From Pseudorhodoplanes sp. (GTDB taxonomy: Bacteria; Pseudomonadota; Alphaproteobacteria; Rhizobiales; Xanthobacteraceae), in contig JAVSMS010000001.1 in NCBI GenBank assembly GCA_032027085.1, positions 3,307,126 through 3,371,125 on the forward strand: DNA of 64,000 nucleotides. The letters are read 5' to 3'. Shown in pieces: positions 1 through 9,795 of this stretch. Positions within the stretch are counted from its first letter, which is position 1. Each line of letters begins with the position of its first letter. A program made the translations under genes and the position numbers. The notes under the pieces are model-generated. The model was given only the letters and a program-made list of their open reading frames with translations, did not search any database and was not told the origin of the DNA.

Positions 1-50
1 CGGGAGGGGGGCGCTGAGCGCAATCGGCGCCCCTTGGAGTTAGAAGTCCC

Positions 51-503
51 ATGTTCGACATCGGCTGGAGCGAACTTGTCGTCATCGGCATTGTCGCGCT
101 GATCGCCATCGGCCCGAAGGAACTGCCGGGCGTGCTGCGCAGCCTCGGTCACTGGATGGGCAAGGTGCGCCGCATGGCGTCCGAGTTCCAGGACCAGTTC
201 CGCGATGCGATGCGTGAAGCCGAAGTCGCCGATCTCAAGAAGCAGTTCGACGAAGCGCAGGCCGCCGCCAGCAATGTGACGGCCGGATTCGACAATCCGC
301 TCGAGACTGCGCGCCGCGAAATGGAAAAGGCCATTGAGGACAAGCCGCTGACGGCGCCCGACGCGCCGGCGGCAATTTCGGCTCCCGACAATGTGCAGGA
401 TTTTCCGGTGCCGGAAACGCCGCCGAGCGTTGTCGCCGAAGAACCGAAAGCTGAGACCGCATCACCCGAAGCCGCCAAAAGCGGCGGGAGCGGCGCGGCA
501 TGA
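51..503 (+). CDS. tatB: Sec-independent protein translocase subunit TatB
   Basis: TatB receives folded twin-arginine substrates together with TatC at the inner membrane. The 150-residue protein has the family layout. There is a short N-terminal membrane helix (about residues 6-21) with conserved Glu8, the Gly-Pro hinge at 21-22, an amphipathic helix to about residue 70, and an acidic Pro/Ala-rich tail. Its stop overlaps the tatC start by 4 bases (ATGA), so the two are translationally coupled. tatA normally precedes tatB in this lineage and would lie just outside the window. Identification rests on family pattern and on the tatC neighbour. Confidence 0.95.
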   Translation: MFDIGWSELVVIGIVALIAIGPKELPGVLRSLGHWMGKVRRMASEFQDQFRDAMREAEVADLKKQFDEAQAAASNVTAGFDNPLETARREMEKAIEDKPLTAPDAPAAISAPDNVQDFPVPETPPSVVAEEPKAETASPEAAKSGGSGAA

Positions 504-1324
504 GCAACACGCCGGCCAACGAAGAAGATGAGATCGAGGCGAGCAAGGCGCCTTTGATGGATCATCTGATCGAGTTGCGCTCGCGCCTGATCAAGGCGCT
601 GATCGCCTTCGCGATCGCCTTTGCACTGTGTTTCGTCTTCGCCAAGCAGATCTACAACGTGCTGGTCTGGCCCTTTGTCTGGATCGCCGGGCCGGAAAAT
701 TCGAAATTCATCTACACGGCGTTGCTTGAATACTTTTTGACGCAGTTGAAGCTCGCCATGTTCGGTGCGGCGTTCCTGTCGTTTCCGGTGGTGGCGGCGC
801 AAATCTACATGTTCGTCGCGCCCGGCCTCTATCGCCACGAGCGGCACGCCTTCGTGCCGTACCTCATCGCGACGCCGATCTTCTTCGTGCTCGGCGCCTT
901 GGTGGTCTATTTCCTTGTGATGCCAATGCTGGTGCGCTTCTCCATCGGCATGCAGCAGACCGGCGTCGAAGGTACCGCCGAAATCGCGCTCCTTCCCAAG
1001 GTCGGCGAATATCTGTCGTTGATGATGGCTCTGGTCTTCGCCTTCGGTGTCGCGTTCCAGTTGCCGGTGATCCTCACCTTGCTCGGCCGCATCGGTGTCC
1101 TCACCTCCGATACACTGAAGCAGAAGCGCCGCTATTTCATCGTCGGTGCCTTCGTGCTGGCAGCGGTGCTGACGCCGCCCGACGTGATCAGCCAGATGTC
1201 GCTCGCGATTCCGCTGATGCTGCTCTACGAGGGCTCGATCTGGTCGGTGCGCATGGTGGAGAAGAAGGCGGCGAAGGCCAAAGCCACGCCGCCGGCCAAC
1301 GCCGACGCCAAGCCGGCGGAGTAG
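500..1324 (+). CDS. tatC: Sec-independent protein translocase subunit TatC
   Basis: TatC is the multi-spanning receptor of the Tat system that binds twin-arginine signal peptides. The 274-residue product has the typical cytoplasmic N-terminus with the HLIELRSRL motif (residues 22-30), followed by six predicted membrane helices and a Lys/Ala-rich tail. The start overlaps the tatB stop by 4 bases. In related genomes serS follows directly. Here an IS1595-type element and repeats lie between tatC and serS, so the usual tatABC-serS-surE order is interrupted. Confidence 0.96.
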   Translation: MSNTPANEEDEIEASKAPLMDHLIELRSRLIKALIAFAIAFALCFVFAKQIYNVLVWPFVWIAGPENSKFIYTALLEYFLTQLKLAMFGAAFLSFPVVAAQIYMFVAPGLYRHERHAFVPYLIATPIFFVLGALVVYFLVMPMLVRFSIGMQQTGVEGTAEIALLPKVGEYLSLMMALVFAFGVAFQLPVILTLLGRIGVLTSDTLKQKRRYFIVGAFVLAAVLTPPDVISQMSLAIPLMLLYEGSIWSVRMVEKKAAKAKATPPANADAKPAE

Positions 1325-1344
1325 GGCGCGCTCTCTCTCACGGC

Positions 1345-1535
1345 ATCGTCATGGCCGGGCTTGTCTCGGCCATCTCGCTTGGGCGGGCACAGTCAGGCGT
1401 AGCCCGGATGGAGCGAAGCGCAATCCGGGACAGCGTGCTTCGTACCCGGGTTGAGCGCAGCGAAACCCGGGGAGGGCGTGTCATATCTCTGAGGGCAACC
1501 CCCGCATTCCGCTTCGCTCCATGCGGGCTACCGGG
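1345..1535. repeat. REP-like imperfect palindromes downstream of tatC
   Basis: Several short inverted repeats occur in tandem. At 1399-1429 a stem-loop has AGCCCGGAT on one side and ATCCGGG on the other around GGAGCGAAGCGCA. At 1444-1472 a second has ACCCGGGTT/AACCCGGG around GAGCGCAGCG. A third partial copy ends near 1531. Such GC-rich palindromes with AGCGNAGCG centres are dispersed repeats in rhizobial genomes. No coding potential is seen. Confidence 0.7.
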
Positions 1536-1568
1536 CACTTGACAAACTTCCATAGTAGGAATAAAATC

Positions 1569-1590
1569 GCAGTTATATACTTGACTGAAC
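1569..1590 (+). repeat. left terminal inverted repeat of the IS1595-type element
   Basis: This 22-bp end begins GCAGTTATATACTTGACTG and is the reverse complement of the right end at 3655-3676 except at the fourth base (G against C). The GAATAAAATC direct repeat abuts it on the outside. Confidence 0.93.
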
Positions 1591-1627
1591 GGCCCGCCTG
1601 TGCGATAAAAGCTCAGGAGACAGGGCC

Positions 1628-2545
1628 ATGACCGACAAATTCGACCTCAATCACCCCGCCTTTAAGGACGAGGAAGCCGCCAGAAAGTATCTGGAAGCCT
1701 CCCGCTGGCCGAATGGCGCGGTCTGCCCTCATTGCAAGTCAGGCGACCATGTGAAGCCCTTAGAGGGCAAGTCCATGGGACCGGGCTGGTATCACTGCAA
1801 CGAATGCCGCGAAAAGTTCACCGTGCGCGTTGGCACCCTGTACGAGCGCTCGCATATTCCGCTGCACAAGTGGCTCTTGGCGACGCATCTCCTGACGGCC
1901 TCCAAGAAAGGCATGTCAGCGCATCAACTGCACCGGATGCTCGGCATCACCTACAAGTCCGCATGGTTCATGGCCCATCGCATCCGCAAGGCGATGGAGG
2001 ACGTTTACAAAGGCCCCATGTCCGGCGAAGGCGGCGTGATCGAGGCCGATGAAACCTACTACGGAAACACGTCCAAGCGCGCCAAGGGCTACCGCAAAGG
2101 CCACCGCCACAAGTCGTCAGTGGTTGCCCTTGTTGATCCGGCTACGGGTCATGCCCGCGCCTTCAAGGCGAAGCGCGCCACATCCGAAACCGTTCGCCAT
2201 ATCCTTGTGACCAACGTGTCGCGCGATGCCGCGCTCGTAACCGACGAGTCGCACCTTTATCACAAGGTAGGCGCCGAATATGCGATGCATCAAACAGTGC
2301 TTCACGCTGGCCGCGAGTACGTCAATAAGGACGGCTTCACCACCAACCACGTCGAAAACTTCTTCGGCATCTTCAAGAAAGGAATGGTTGGCGTTTATCA
2401 CTTCTGCGGTGAGCAGCACCTACAGCGTTATCTCACTGAGTTTTCGTTCCGCTATACGCACCGCCATGTAACCGATGGGGAACGTGCAGCCATTGCCCTG
2501 AAAGGTATCGAAGGCAAGCGGCTGACGTATCGTAGCGCTAACTAA
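1628..2545 (+). CDS. IS1595-family (ISXO2-like) transposase
   Basis: This 305-residue DDE transposase moves the surrounding element. A zinc ribbon at the N-terminus has Cys33, Cys36, Cys57 and Cys60. The RNase-H-like catalytic core follows, with Asp141 in EADETYYG, Asp206 in VTDES and the C-terminal TNHVENFF block (residues 239-246) typical of IS1595. An AGGAGA Shine-Dalgarno sequence precedes the ATG at a suitable distance. Length and motifs are complete, so the protein is probably functional. Confidence 0.95.
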   Translation: MTDKFDLNHPAFKDEEAARKYLEASRWPNGAVCPHCKSGDHVKPLEGKSMGPGWYHCNECREKFTVRVGTLYERSHIPLHKWLLATHLLTASKKGMSAHQLHRMLGITYKSAWFMAHRIRKAMEDVYKGPMSGEGGVIEADETYYGNTSKRAKGYRKGHRHKSSVVALVDPATGHARAFKAKRATSETVRHILVTNVSRDAALVTDESHLYHKVGAEYAMHQTVLHAGREYVNKDGFTTNHVENFFGIFKKGMVGVYHFCGEQHLQRYLTEFSFRYTHRHVTDGERAAIALKGIEGKRLTYRSAN

Positions 2546-2565
2546 GCCTCGCTCGAAAAAGCAGA

Positions 2566-2715
2566 TCAGGAAGCGGTTTTTGGCTTGGAGGAGGCGCCTT
2601 TCTTCCGGGGACTCTTAGCCTTTTTCTTTGTAGGTTTATGCGGCTGGTGGGGCGTGTTTAGGAACACCTCCACCACCCTCTTGAAGCCCGGCTCCTTTGT
2701 CGCGTCCTTAGCCAT
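2566..2715 (-). CDS. short Lys/Pro-rich basic protein of the IS1595-type element
   Basis: The 49-residue ORF begins MAKDATKEPGFKRVVEVF and ends in a Lys/Pro/Ser-rich tail (KKKAKSPRKKG). I recall similar short MAKDPTK-like ORFs next to other ISXO2-like transposases in alphaproteobacteria, which makes this a real accessory gene of the element. It is convergent with the transposase and divergent from the cargo gene, with 21 bases between the two start codons. The function is unknown. The tail would suit nucleic-acid binding, but that is inference. Confidence 0.75.
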   Translation of the reverse strand: MAKDATKEPGFKRVVEVFLNTPHQPHKPTKKKAKSPRKKGASSKPKTAS

Positions 2716-2736
2716 TTATCCGACCGTTATGCTGCC

Positions 2737-3537
2737 ATGCCCATAGAACTCTTCCAGGGGCCCAGACTCAAGGTCGAACGGGCCAAACGCCATATCGGTG
2801 AACTCCATAAGCTCTGCGCCGACTTGATTCAACGAAACCCATACATCCTGTTCAGTGAGGAAGATACGAATACCAACGAGATAGTTATAAGGGTGCGCGT
2901 TAAAGAAGATGTCCCCTGTGCGTGGGGCACCATCGTCGGTGACATCGCCCACAACCTGCGGGCCGCCCTCGACCACCTCATCTGCGACCTTGTCGTTGCG
3001 AACGGTAAAAGCATCAGCAAGACGAACGGCTTTCTGATCACCGGAAGCCGAGAAACGTTTGAAACCTACCTTCCCAAAAAAATAGAAGGGATCAGTCGGA
3101 AAGCTGAACAACTGATCCGCCGGTTTAAGCCGTATCACCGAGGGCACGGCGATAAATTTGGTTGCTCCGTGCTCTATTTGCTCGACTGGTTGGACGACTT
3201 GGACAAACACAAGGGAATTGTGATGGTAGGGGCCGCAATCCCGGCTAGCAGGGTCAAGACCATATTCCCCGGCCACCGGGCGACCATTGGCGCCGATGGT
3301 ATGGTCGATATTCGTCTGCCCGCCATGGGACGCCCCCAAATTATCTGCCCGCTCCAAGACAATGCAGAACTCTTCCGCATCGCCAAGGCGGGCCTTAAGC
3401 ACCAGTTGGAGTTTGCCTTCACGGTAGCGGTCGCAGAGGCGCCGGTTTTCCAAGGTCAGCCGATTGTCAAAGTTTTGGCAGATGCCGCTAATTTCATTGA
3501 AAAGGGCATCAACGTCCTTGAACGTTATGCGCGCTGA
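2737..3537 (+). CDS. hypothetical cargo protein of the IS1595-type element
   Basis: The 266-residue soluble protein has no family I can name. The N-terminal third looks helical and contains GDIAHNLRAALDHLICDLV (residues 69-87). A HNLRxALDHL-type motif recurs in uncharacterised bacterial proteins that often sit beside mobile elements. A basic helical segment and a LLDWLDDLDKHKG stretch follow in the middle. It lies wholly between the IS ends and starts 21 bases from the divergent small ORF, so it moves with the element. It could be a HEPN-like helical protein, but I see no diagnostic catalytic motif. Confidence 0.75.
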   Translation: MPIELFQGPRLKVERAKRHIGELHKLCADLIQRNPYILFSEEDTNTNEIVIRVRVKEDVPCAWGTIVGDIAHNLRAALDHLICDLVVANGKSISKTNGFLITGSRETFETYLPKKIEGISRKAEQLIRRFKPYHRGHGDKFGCSVLYLLDWLDDLDKHKGIVMVGAAIPASRVKTIFPGHRATIGADGMVDIRLPAMGRPQIICPLQDNAELFRIAKAGLKHQLEFAFTVAVAEAPVFQGQPIVKVLADAANFIEKGINVLERYAR

Positions 3538-3654
3538 GGCACGGCCCCGGTTCGGAATATATTCGCCCGACATGGGCCAACCTCATGGTTGGCACTCATA
3601 TTCTTGGCTAAATCACCGGCCTGTCACGCTATTCACAGATAGACGCCGGAATTT

Positions 3655-3676
3655 GTTCAGTCAAGTATATAAGTGC
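3655..3676 (-). repeat. right terminal inverted repeat of the IS1595-type element
   Basis: This 22-bp end is the inverted counterpart of 1569-1590 with one mismatch. It is followed directly by the second GAATAAAATC copy at 3677-3686. Confidence 0.93.
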
Positions 3677-3735
3677 GAATAAAATCCACAATGTCTTTCC
3701 GCTCCGGTCCGATATCAGCCGGGACGGGGAGACGG

Positions 3736-3907
3736 TGGAGCGCCGGGAGGCGCAGCCCCCCACGCCAAGGGGGGCGCGCGCCTCGCGGGCGGGACTCGCA
3801 ACCCCGCCCGTGTGAGATCGCCGAAAGGCGGTCGACGGCGCGCGGAACGGACCCTCGCAAGGTCCGTTATGGGGCCTCGCAACCCCCTGGCGCCTCCCGG
3901 CGCTCCA
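3736..3907. other. multi-hairpin structured element with repeated loop sequence (possible ncRNA or dispersed repeat)
   Basis: A perfect 18-bp stem (3736-3753 with 3890-3907) encloses an ordered set of hairpins. These are 3755-3775 (7-bp stem), 3786-3810 (8-bp stem), 3816-3833 (7-bp stem, GAAA tetraloop), 3846-3868 (8-bp stem) and 3871-3886 (4-bp stem). A further 7-bp helix (3776-3782 with 3837-3843) closes a three-way junction around the second and third hairpins. The loops at 3794-3802, 3854-3860 and 3875-3882 share CTCGCAA. ORFs across it translate to low-complexity Arg/Pro/Gly text and are not credible genes. I recall similar spurious ORFs in Bradyrhizobium relatives, which suggests a dispersed element. 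The remaining sequence to 4124 holds further GC-rich repeats and the serS leader. Confidence 0.6.
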
Positions 3908-4115
3908 TTTCCCTTTCGGGAAACGGAAAAGGGACACCGGCGTACCCCGCGCCGCAAACAACAGGGGCAGCGGAGCGTTGGCTAACCCCTGTGCCCGCGA
4001 AGGCGGGGACCCATATCGGATGGCCGTGGCTGTGGGCGTGCCCGGGACCGACCATGAAAGGCGGCGGAATGACTGTCAGGAAAGGGCTGTTATAAGAAGC
4101 CCTCGAATCTGATGA

Positions 4116-5405
<1,290 letters not shown>

Positions 5406-5427
5406 AGGCCGTGATGTTTCCGCAGTC

Positions 5428-5516
5428 GTCATGCCCGGCCTGGTGCCGGGCATCCATGTCCTTCTTGCCGAGCATCAAGACGTGGATGGCCGGGACATGC
5501 CCGGCCATGACGAAGG
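5428..5516. repeat. REP-type palindrome pair between serS and surE
   Basis: Two GC-rich hairpins (TGCCCGGCC...GGCCGGGCA type) are arranged head to head, starting CGTCATGCCCGGCC and ending GGCCATGACG. The same GTCATG...CATGAC frame is seen in other intergenic spaces of the window, for example 8659-8746. It may act as an attenuator between serS and surE, although it lacks a T-run. Confidence 0.7.
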
Positions 5517-5528
5517 AGAGTCAATAAC

Positions 5529-6296
5529 GTGCGCATCCTTGTCACCAACGACGACGGCATTCATGCGCCGGGCCTGCAGGTGTGCGAGGAGATCGCGCGC
5601 GCCATTTCCGCCAATGTCTGGGTGGTCGCGCCGGAAACCGACAATTCCGGCGTCTCGCATTCGCTCTCGCTCAACGATCCGTTGCGCCTTCGCCATGTCG
5701 ATGGCAACCGCTTCGCGGTGAAAGGCACGCCGACCGATTGCGTCATCATGGCGGTACGGCACCTGATGCCGGAGGACGAGCGGCCCGATCTCATTCTCTC
5801 CGGTGTCAATCGCGGCCAGAACGTTGCCGAGGATGTCGGCTATTCCGGCACCGTCGCCGGCGCGATGGAAGGCACCGTGCTCGGCATCCCTTCGATCGCG
5901 CTGTCCCAGGCCTATGGTCCCGGCAATCGTGACAATCCGCCCTGGGACACGGCGCGGCGCTTTGCGCCCGACCTCATCCAGCAGATCGTCGCCACCGGCA
6001 TTCCGAAGGATGTCTTCATCAACATCAATTTCCCGGATTGCCACGCCGACAGCGTGCAGGGCGTCGCGGTCACCTGCCAGGGCAAGCGTGACCAGCAATT
6101 GCTGCGCATCGATCCGCGCTTCGACGGCCGCAACAATCCGTACTTTTGGATCGCCTTCGCCCGCAAGGGCAGGCCGGGACATGTCGACGGCACCGATCTG
6201 TCGGCACTGGCCAACAACCGCATTTCGGTGACGCCGCTGCGCCTCGACATGACCGATGAGCCGTTCATGACCAAGCTTGCGGAAGCCTTGGGCTAG
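5529..6296 (+). CDS. surE: 5'-nucleotidase SurE (survival protein)
   Basis: SurE is a metal-dependent nucleoside monophosphate phosphatase linked to stationary-phase survival. The 255-residue product starts at a GTG codon and opens with RILVTNDDGIHAPGL, the metal-binding Asp-Asp motif. Other family blocks are DNSGVSHSLSL, GTPTDCV and SGVNRGQN. It lies between serS and pcm, the usual rhizobial arrangement. Confidence 0.97.
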   Translation: MRILVTNDDGIHAPGLQVCEEIARAISANVWVVAPETDNSGVSHSLSLNDPLRLRHVDGNRFAVKGTPTDCVIMAVRHLMPEDERPDLILSGVNRGQNVAEDVGYSGTVAGAMEGTVLGIPSIALSQAYGPGNRDNPPWDTARRFAPDLIQQIVATGIPKDVFININFPDCHADSVQGVAVTCQGKRDQQLLRIDPRFDGRNNPYFWIAFARKGRPGHVDGTDLSALANNRISVTPLRLDMTDEPFMTKLAEALG

Positions 6297-6442
6297 GATC
6301 AGACTGGCGACTCAATCGGCCTCATCCTGAGGAGTTGTAGGGTGGGCTGAGTGTAGCGAAGCCCACCACGTCACGGTGAGCGCGGCTTGGTGGGCTCGGC
6401 GCTACGCGTCTTGGCCCACATTACGATCTGGAAGAATGTGGC

Positions 6443-7096
6443 ATGCGCGCGGCGCGCGAAAAACACGACCGCATGGAATTCCTGCTGACGCTGCGCAAGC
6501 GCGGCATCGGCGACGCGGCGGTGCTGCGCGCGATGGAGGAGGTGCCGCGCGAATATTTCGTCGGCCCCGACATGACGGAGGCGGCCTATTACGATCAGGC
6601 CTTGCCGATCGCCTGCGGGCAGACCATCAGCCAGCCCTATGTTGTCGCCTATATGACCGAGCAGCTCGGGGTGCATCCGCATGACCGGGTGCTGGAGATC
6701 GGCACCGGGTCCGGCTATCAGGCCGCGGTGCTGGCCAAGCTCGCGCGCGAAGTTGTCACCATCGAGCGTTACCGCACGCTGGCAGACACCGCGCGCAAGC
6801 GTTTCGATCAGCTCGGCATTCGCAATATCGAGGTGCTGACCGGCGACGGCTTTCTCGGCGCACCCAATCACGCGCCGTTCCAGCGCATCATTGTCACCGC
6901 GGCGGCGGAGGACATTCCGCAAACCCTGGTCGATCAACTTGCGGTGGGCGGCGTCATGGTGCTGCCGCTCGGGCCGCATGGTGGCCCACAGCAGCTCGTG
7001 AAGCTGACCAAAACGGAGGAGGAGGGGCTCAGGCGCGAGGATCTGATCCTGGTGCGCTTCGTGCCGATGGTACCCGGGAAGGCAAGGGAGTTGTAA
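6443..7096 (+). CDS. pcm: protein-L-isoaspartate O-methyltransferase
   Basis: Pcm uses S-adenosylmethionine to methylate isoaspartyl residues and so repairs aged proteins. The 217-residue product has the SAM-binding glycine loop [18 protein letters not shown] and the downstream GDGF block. The SurE-Pcm pair is a known stationary-phase repair module. The gap from surE (6297-6442) carries small inverted repeats around GTGGGCT. Start choice is the ATG before [13 protein letters not shown]. The later Met is possible but less usual. Confidence 0.97.
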   Translation: MRAAREKHDRMEFLLTLRKRGIGDAAVLRAMEEVPREYFVGPDMTEAAYYDQALPIACGQTISQPYVVAYMTEQLGVHPHDRVLEIGTGSGYQAAVLAKLAREVVTIERYRTLADTARKRFDQLGIRNIEVLTGDGFLGAPNHAPFQRIIVTAAAEDIPQTLVDQLAVGGVMVLPLGPHGGPQQLVKLTKTEEEGLRREDLILVRFVPMVPGKAREL

Positions 7097-7208
7097 GCCC
7101 TCCTCCGTCATTCCGTTAACGTTTACGGACTCAATTCCCTTAAAACCTTATTTACTCCATCGGTGTTAACTCGACTTGGTGTTGTCGCGTACCGAGTGAG
7201 TTGTACCC

Positions 7209-8645
7209 ATGCGTTCTCACGTCGAGCTCGTTCGCTCGTCTTCGTGGACCCGTCTCGCCGTCATGGCCGCGCTTGCGGCAAGCACGGCGGCCTGCAGTTC
7301 CGAAGTCAACCGCTTCAGCGACAATAATACCTTCTCCAACCCGTTCTCGAATTCCGCGCGCAGCCAGCCGGCGCAGCCGAGCTACGCGCAGGCGCCGGCC
7401 TCGCGGGTTGAATCGCAGCCGCTGCCGCCACAAGGCGGCTACCAGCAAAACGGTTATCAGCAGGGCGGCTACCAACAGCCGCCTTATCAGCAGCAGAGCT
7501 ACAGCCAGCCGCTGCCGCCACCGCCGCAAAACCGGAGCTATGCGAGCACGCCGCAGACGCGCCCGGCCAATCCCAATCCGCGTGTGGCTTCGACCGGCCG
7601 CGCGACCAATGCCTCCTACGGCGACGTGACCGGCTCGGTCTCACGGGCGCCGGGGGCGGGTAATGGCTGGAGCTGGGAAGGCGGCACTGCAGTGACCATC
7701 GATCGCGGCGACACCATTATGAGTCTGTCGCGTCGTTATGGCGTGCCGGCCGCGGCGATCACGCAGGCGAACGGGTTGTCAGCCAATGCCCAGTTGCGCC
7801 CCGGCCAGCGGCTGGTGATCCCGAAATATACCGGCGGCGCTTCCTCGGCGCCGCGCGCGGCGGCCGTGCAGCCGCAGGCTGATCCCGTCACCACGGGCAG
7901 CACGCGCGGCAATGGCGGCCAGTTCGTCCATGTCATCAATCCGGGCGAGACGCTGATGGCGTTGTCGCGGAAATATCACAAGTCGCTGGGCGAGATCGCG
8001 CGCGCCAACAATTTGCCGATCAACCATCGCGTCCAGATCGGCGAGCGCATCATCATTCCGGGCTTGCGCGCCAACTATTCACAGGTGGCTGCAAGCACGC
8101 CGCGACCGGCGGTTACGGCCCCGCAAGTGCGGGCGGCGCCGGCACAGCCGCAGCGCATGGTCTCGGCCGAGCCGCCCGCGCAGAATTCGGCGCGCGTGGT
8201 GACGCCTGCCGCCAGCAATCCGGAACCCGCCAAGGCTGCTGACGCCGACGAGCCGACCGGCGCCACCGGTTTCCGCTGGCCGGTGCGCGGCCGCGTCATT
8301 GCCGGCTTCGGACCCAAGCCGACCGGCCAGCAGAATGACGGCATCAATCTCGCCGTGCCGGAAGGCACGCCGGTGAAGGCCGCCGATGACGGAACAGTGG
8401 CCTATGCCGGCAATGAGCTGAAGGGCTACGGCAATCTGGTGCTGATCCGCCACGCGAACGGTTATGTCACGGCCTATGCGCATGCCAGCGAGTTGATGGT
8501 GAAGCGCGGCGACACCGTGAAACGCGGGCAGGTGATCGCGAAATCCGGCCAGACCGGCAATGTCTCCTCGCCGCAACTGCATTTCGAAGTGCGCAAGGGC
8601 GCGACCCCGGTCGATCCCATGCAGCATCTCGCCGGCGCGAGCTGA
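7209..8645 (+). CDS. LysM and degenerate M23 domain lipoprotein (NlpD/DipM-like)
   Basis: This 478-residue envelope protein probably activates periplasmic amidases during division, as NlpD and DipM do. It has an N-terminal signal ending in STAAC (Cys29, a weak lipobox) and a Gln/Tyr/Pro-rich linker with GYQQ repeats (residues 77-97). Two LysM peptidoglycan-binding domains (about 162-206 and 239-285) and a C-terminal M23/LytM fold (about 354-475) follow. The metal ligands are incomplete: the HxGxD position reads NDGIN and the final HxH reads QLHFE. Only isolated His residues remain, so hydrolase activity is unlikely. It follows pcm, the same neighbourhood as nlpD in gammaproteobacteria. Confidence 0.93.
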   Translation: MRSHVELVRSSSWTRLAVMAALAASTAACSSEVNRFSDNNTFSNPFSNSARSQPAQPSYAQAPASRVESQPLPPQGGYQQNGYQQGGYQQPPYQQQSYSQPLPPPPQNRSYASTPQTRPANPNPRVASTGRATNASYGDVTGSVSRAPGAGNGWSWEGGTAVTIDRGDTIMSLSRRYGVPAAAITQANGLSANAQLRPGQRLVIPKYTGGASSAPRAAAVQPQADPVTTGSTRGNGGQFVHVINPGETLMALSRKYHKSLGEIARANNLPINHRVQIGERIIIPGLRANYSQVAASTPRPAVTAPQVRAAPAQPQRMVSAEPPAQNSARVVTPAASNPEPAKAADADEPTGATGFRWPVRGRVIAGFGPKPTGQQNDGINLAVPEGTPVKAADDGTVAYAGNELKGYGNLVLIRHANGYVTAYAHASELMVKRGDTVKRGQVIAKSGQTGNVSSPQLHFEVRKGATPVDPMQHLAGAS

Positions 8646-8658
8646 ACGAATCTGAATT

Positions 8659-8746
8659 CGTCGTGGCCGGCTTGATCCGGCCATCTGCGTCTTTGGACGC
8701 CTCCAAGCGAAGACGCGGGTGCCGGCGCAAAGCCGGCCATGACGGA
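8659..8746. repeat. REP-type palindrome between convergent genes
   Basis: The stretch starts CGTCGTGGCCGGCTTGATC and ends AAAGCCGGCCATGACGG, with an inner GTCTTTGGACGCC/GCGAAGACGC pair. It separates the convergent LysM-M23 gene and the DUF815 ATPase gene. It belongs to the same GTCATGGCCGG family as 5428-5516. Confidence 0.65.
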
Positions 8747-8751
8747 TTATG

Positions 8752-9693
8752 TCAGCCGAGCTTGACGCCCGTCCGGCCAGCCACCTCCTGGATATATTGC
8801 CAGGCCACGCGGCCGGAGCGCGAGCCGCGCGTGGTCGACCATTCCAGCGCCTCGCGCCGCATATCGTCGGGCGCGACCGGAATCTTGTAGTGCTTCACAT
8901 AGCCTTCCACCATCGCCAGGAATTCATCCTGGCTGCATTTGTGGAAGCCGAGCCACAGCCCGAAGCGGTCCGACAGCGAGACTTTTTCTTCCACCGCTTC
9001 TCCGGGATTGATTGCGGTCGAACGCTCATTCTCGATCATGTCGCGCGACATCAGATGCCGGCGGTTCGAGGTGGCATAGAGGATCACGTTGTCCGGTCGG
9101 CCCTCGATGCCGCCTTCCAGCACCGCCTTCAGTGACTTGTAAGTCGTGTCCTCGCCGTCGAAGGAGAGATCGTCGCAGAACACGATGAAACGATAGGGTG
9201 CGCTGCGCAGCAGCGACATCAGCTCAGGCAGGCTTTCGATGTCTTCGCGGTGGATTTCGATCAGCTTGAGCAGGCCGTTCTTGGCGCCGAGGCTGGCATT
9301 CACTCCGGCATGCGCGGCTTTCACCAGCGAGGACTTGCCCATGCCGCGGGCGCCCCAGAGCAGGGCATTATTGGCCGGCAGGCCGCGCGCGAAGCGCTCG
9401 GTGTTCTCCACCAGGATGTCGCGCATGCGGTCGATGCCCTTGAGCAGCGACATCTCCACCCGGTTCACCTTCGGCACTGGCACCAGCCGGCTGCCCTCGG
9501 CATGCCAGACAAAGGCATCGGCCTTGGCGAAATCGGCGCTGCCCGCGGAGGCCGGCGCCAGCCGCTCCAGCGCGGCGGCAATCCGGTCGAGCGTTGCCGA
9601 ATCGGGCAGGGCGCCGCCATTGGTCCGGCGTTTGCCGCCTTTGGCCGGTTTGGCTTTCGGCTGCGATTTCGGCCTGGCTTTCGGTCTGCGCAT
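8752..9693 (-). CDS. DUF815-family AAA-like ATPase
   Basis: This 313-residue P-loop ATPase of the DUF815 family has no settled function. A basic Lys/Pro/Arg-rich N-terminus (residues 1-25) precedes the ATPase core. The Walker A block is WGARGMGKSS (113-122) and a Walker B-like FIVFCDDLSF occurs near 170, followed by a sensor-like YATSNRRHLM. It sits opposite the yajC operon, and that divergent pairing with yajC-secDF is common in rhizobia. Family assignment is from motif pattern. Confidence 0.9.
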   Translation of the reverse strand: MRRPKARPKSQPKAKPAKGGKRRTNGGALPDSATLDRIAAALERLAPASAGSADFAKADAFVWHAEGSRLVPVPKVNRVEMSLLKGIDRMRDILVENTERFARGLPANNALLWGARGMGKSSLVKAAHAGVNASLGAKNGLLKLIEIHREDIESLPELMSLLRSAPYRFIVFCDDLSFDGEDTTYKSLKAVLEGGIEGRPDNVILYATSNRRHLMSRDMIENERSTAINPGEAVEEKVSLSDRFGLWLGFHKCSQDEFLAMVEGYVKHYKIPVAPDDMRREALEWSTTRGSRSGRVAWQYIQEVAGRTGVKLG

Positions 9694-9795
9694 GGGTGGA
9701 TGATTCCTCGCCGGCTCCCCTTAGCGGGGCCGGAACAGCCCTGCAAGACAGTCATTTCAGGGGTTACGACAAGCCTCCTGCGGCGCCGGGCGAAG

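Larger units (their letters stand above)
1569..3676 (+). mobile_element. complete IS1595-family insertion element with cargo gene
   Basis: The 2108-bp element is bounded by inverted ends at 1569-1590 and 3655-3676, which match at 21 of 22 positions. A 10-bp direct repeat (GAATAAAATC) lies immediately outside at 1559-1568 and 3677-3686. IS1595 elements usually duplicate 8 bp, so two of the ten bases may be chance or the ends may be offset by two. Inside are an ISXO2-like transposase, a short basic ORF on the opposite strand and a 266-residue cargo protein. Intact ends, intact ORFs and a perfect flanking repeat indicate a recent and possibly active insertion between tatC and serS. Confidence 0.93.

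Noticed and set aside
3673-4095. 140-codon ORF and overlapping minus-strand ORFs over the hairpin element
   Set aside because: They read low-complexity Arg/Pro/Gly sequence imposed by palindromic DNA, and have no family match I know.
8276-8645. Active M23 endopeptidase
   Set aside because: The required metal-binding His and Asp positions are replaced, so a catalytic role is not supported.
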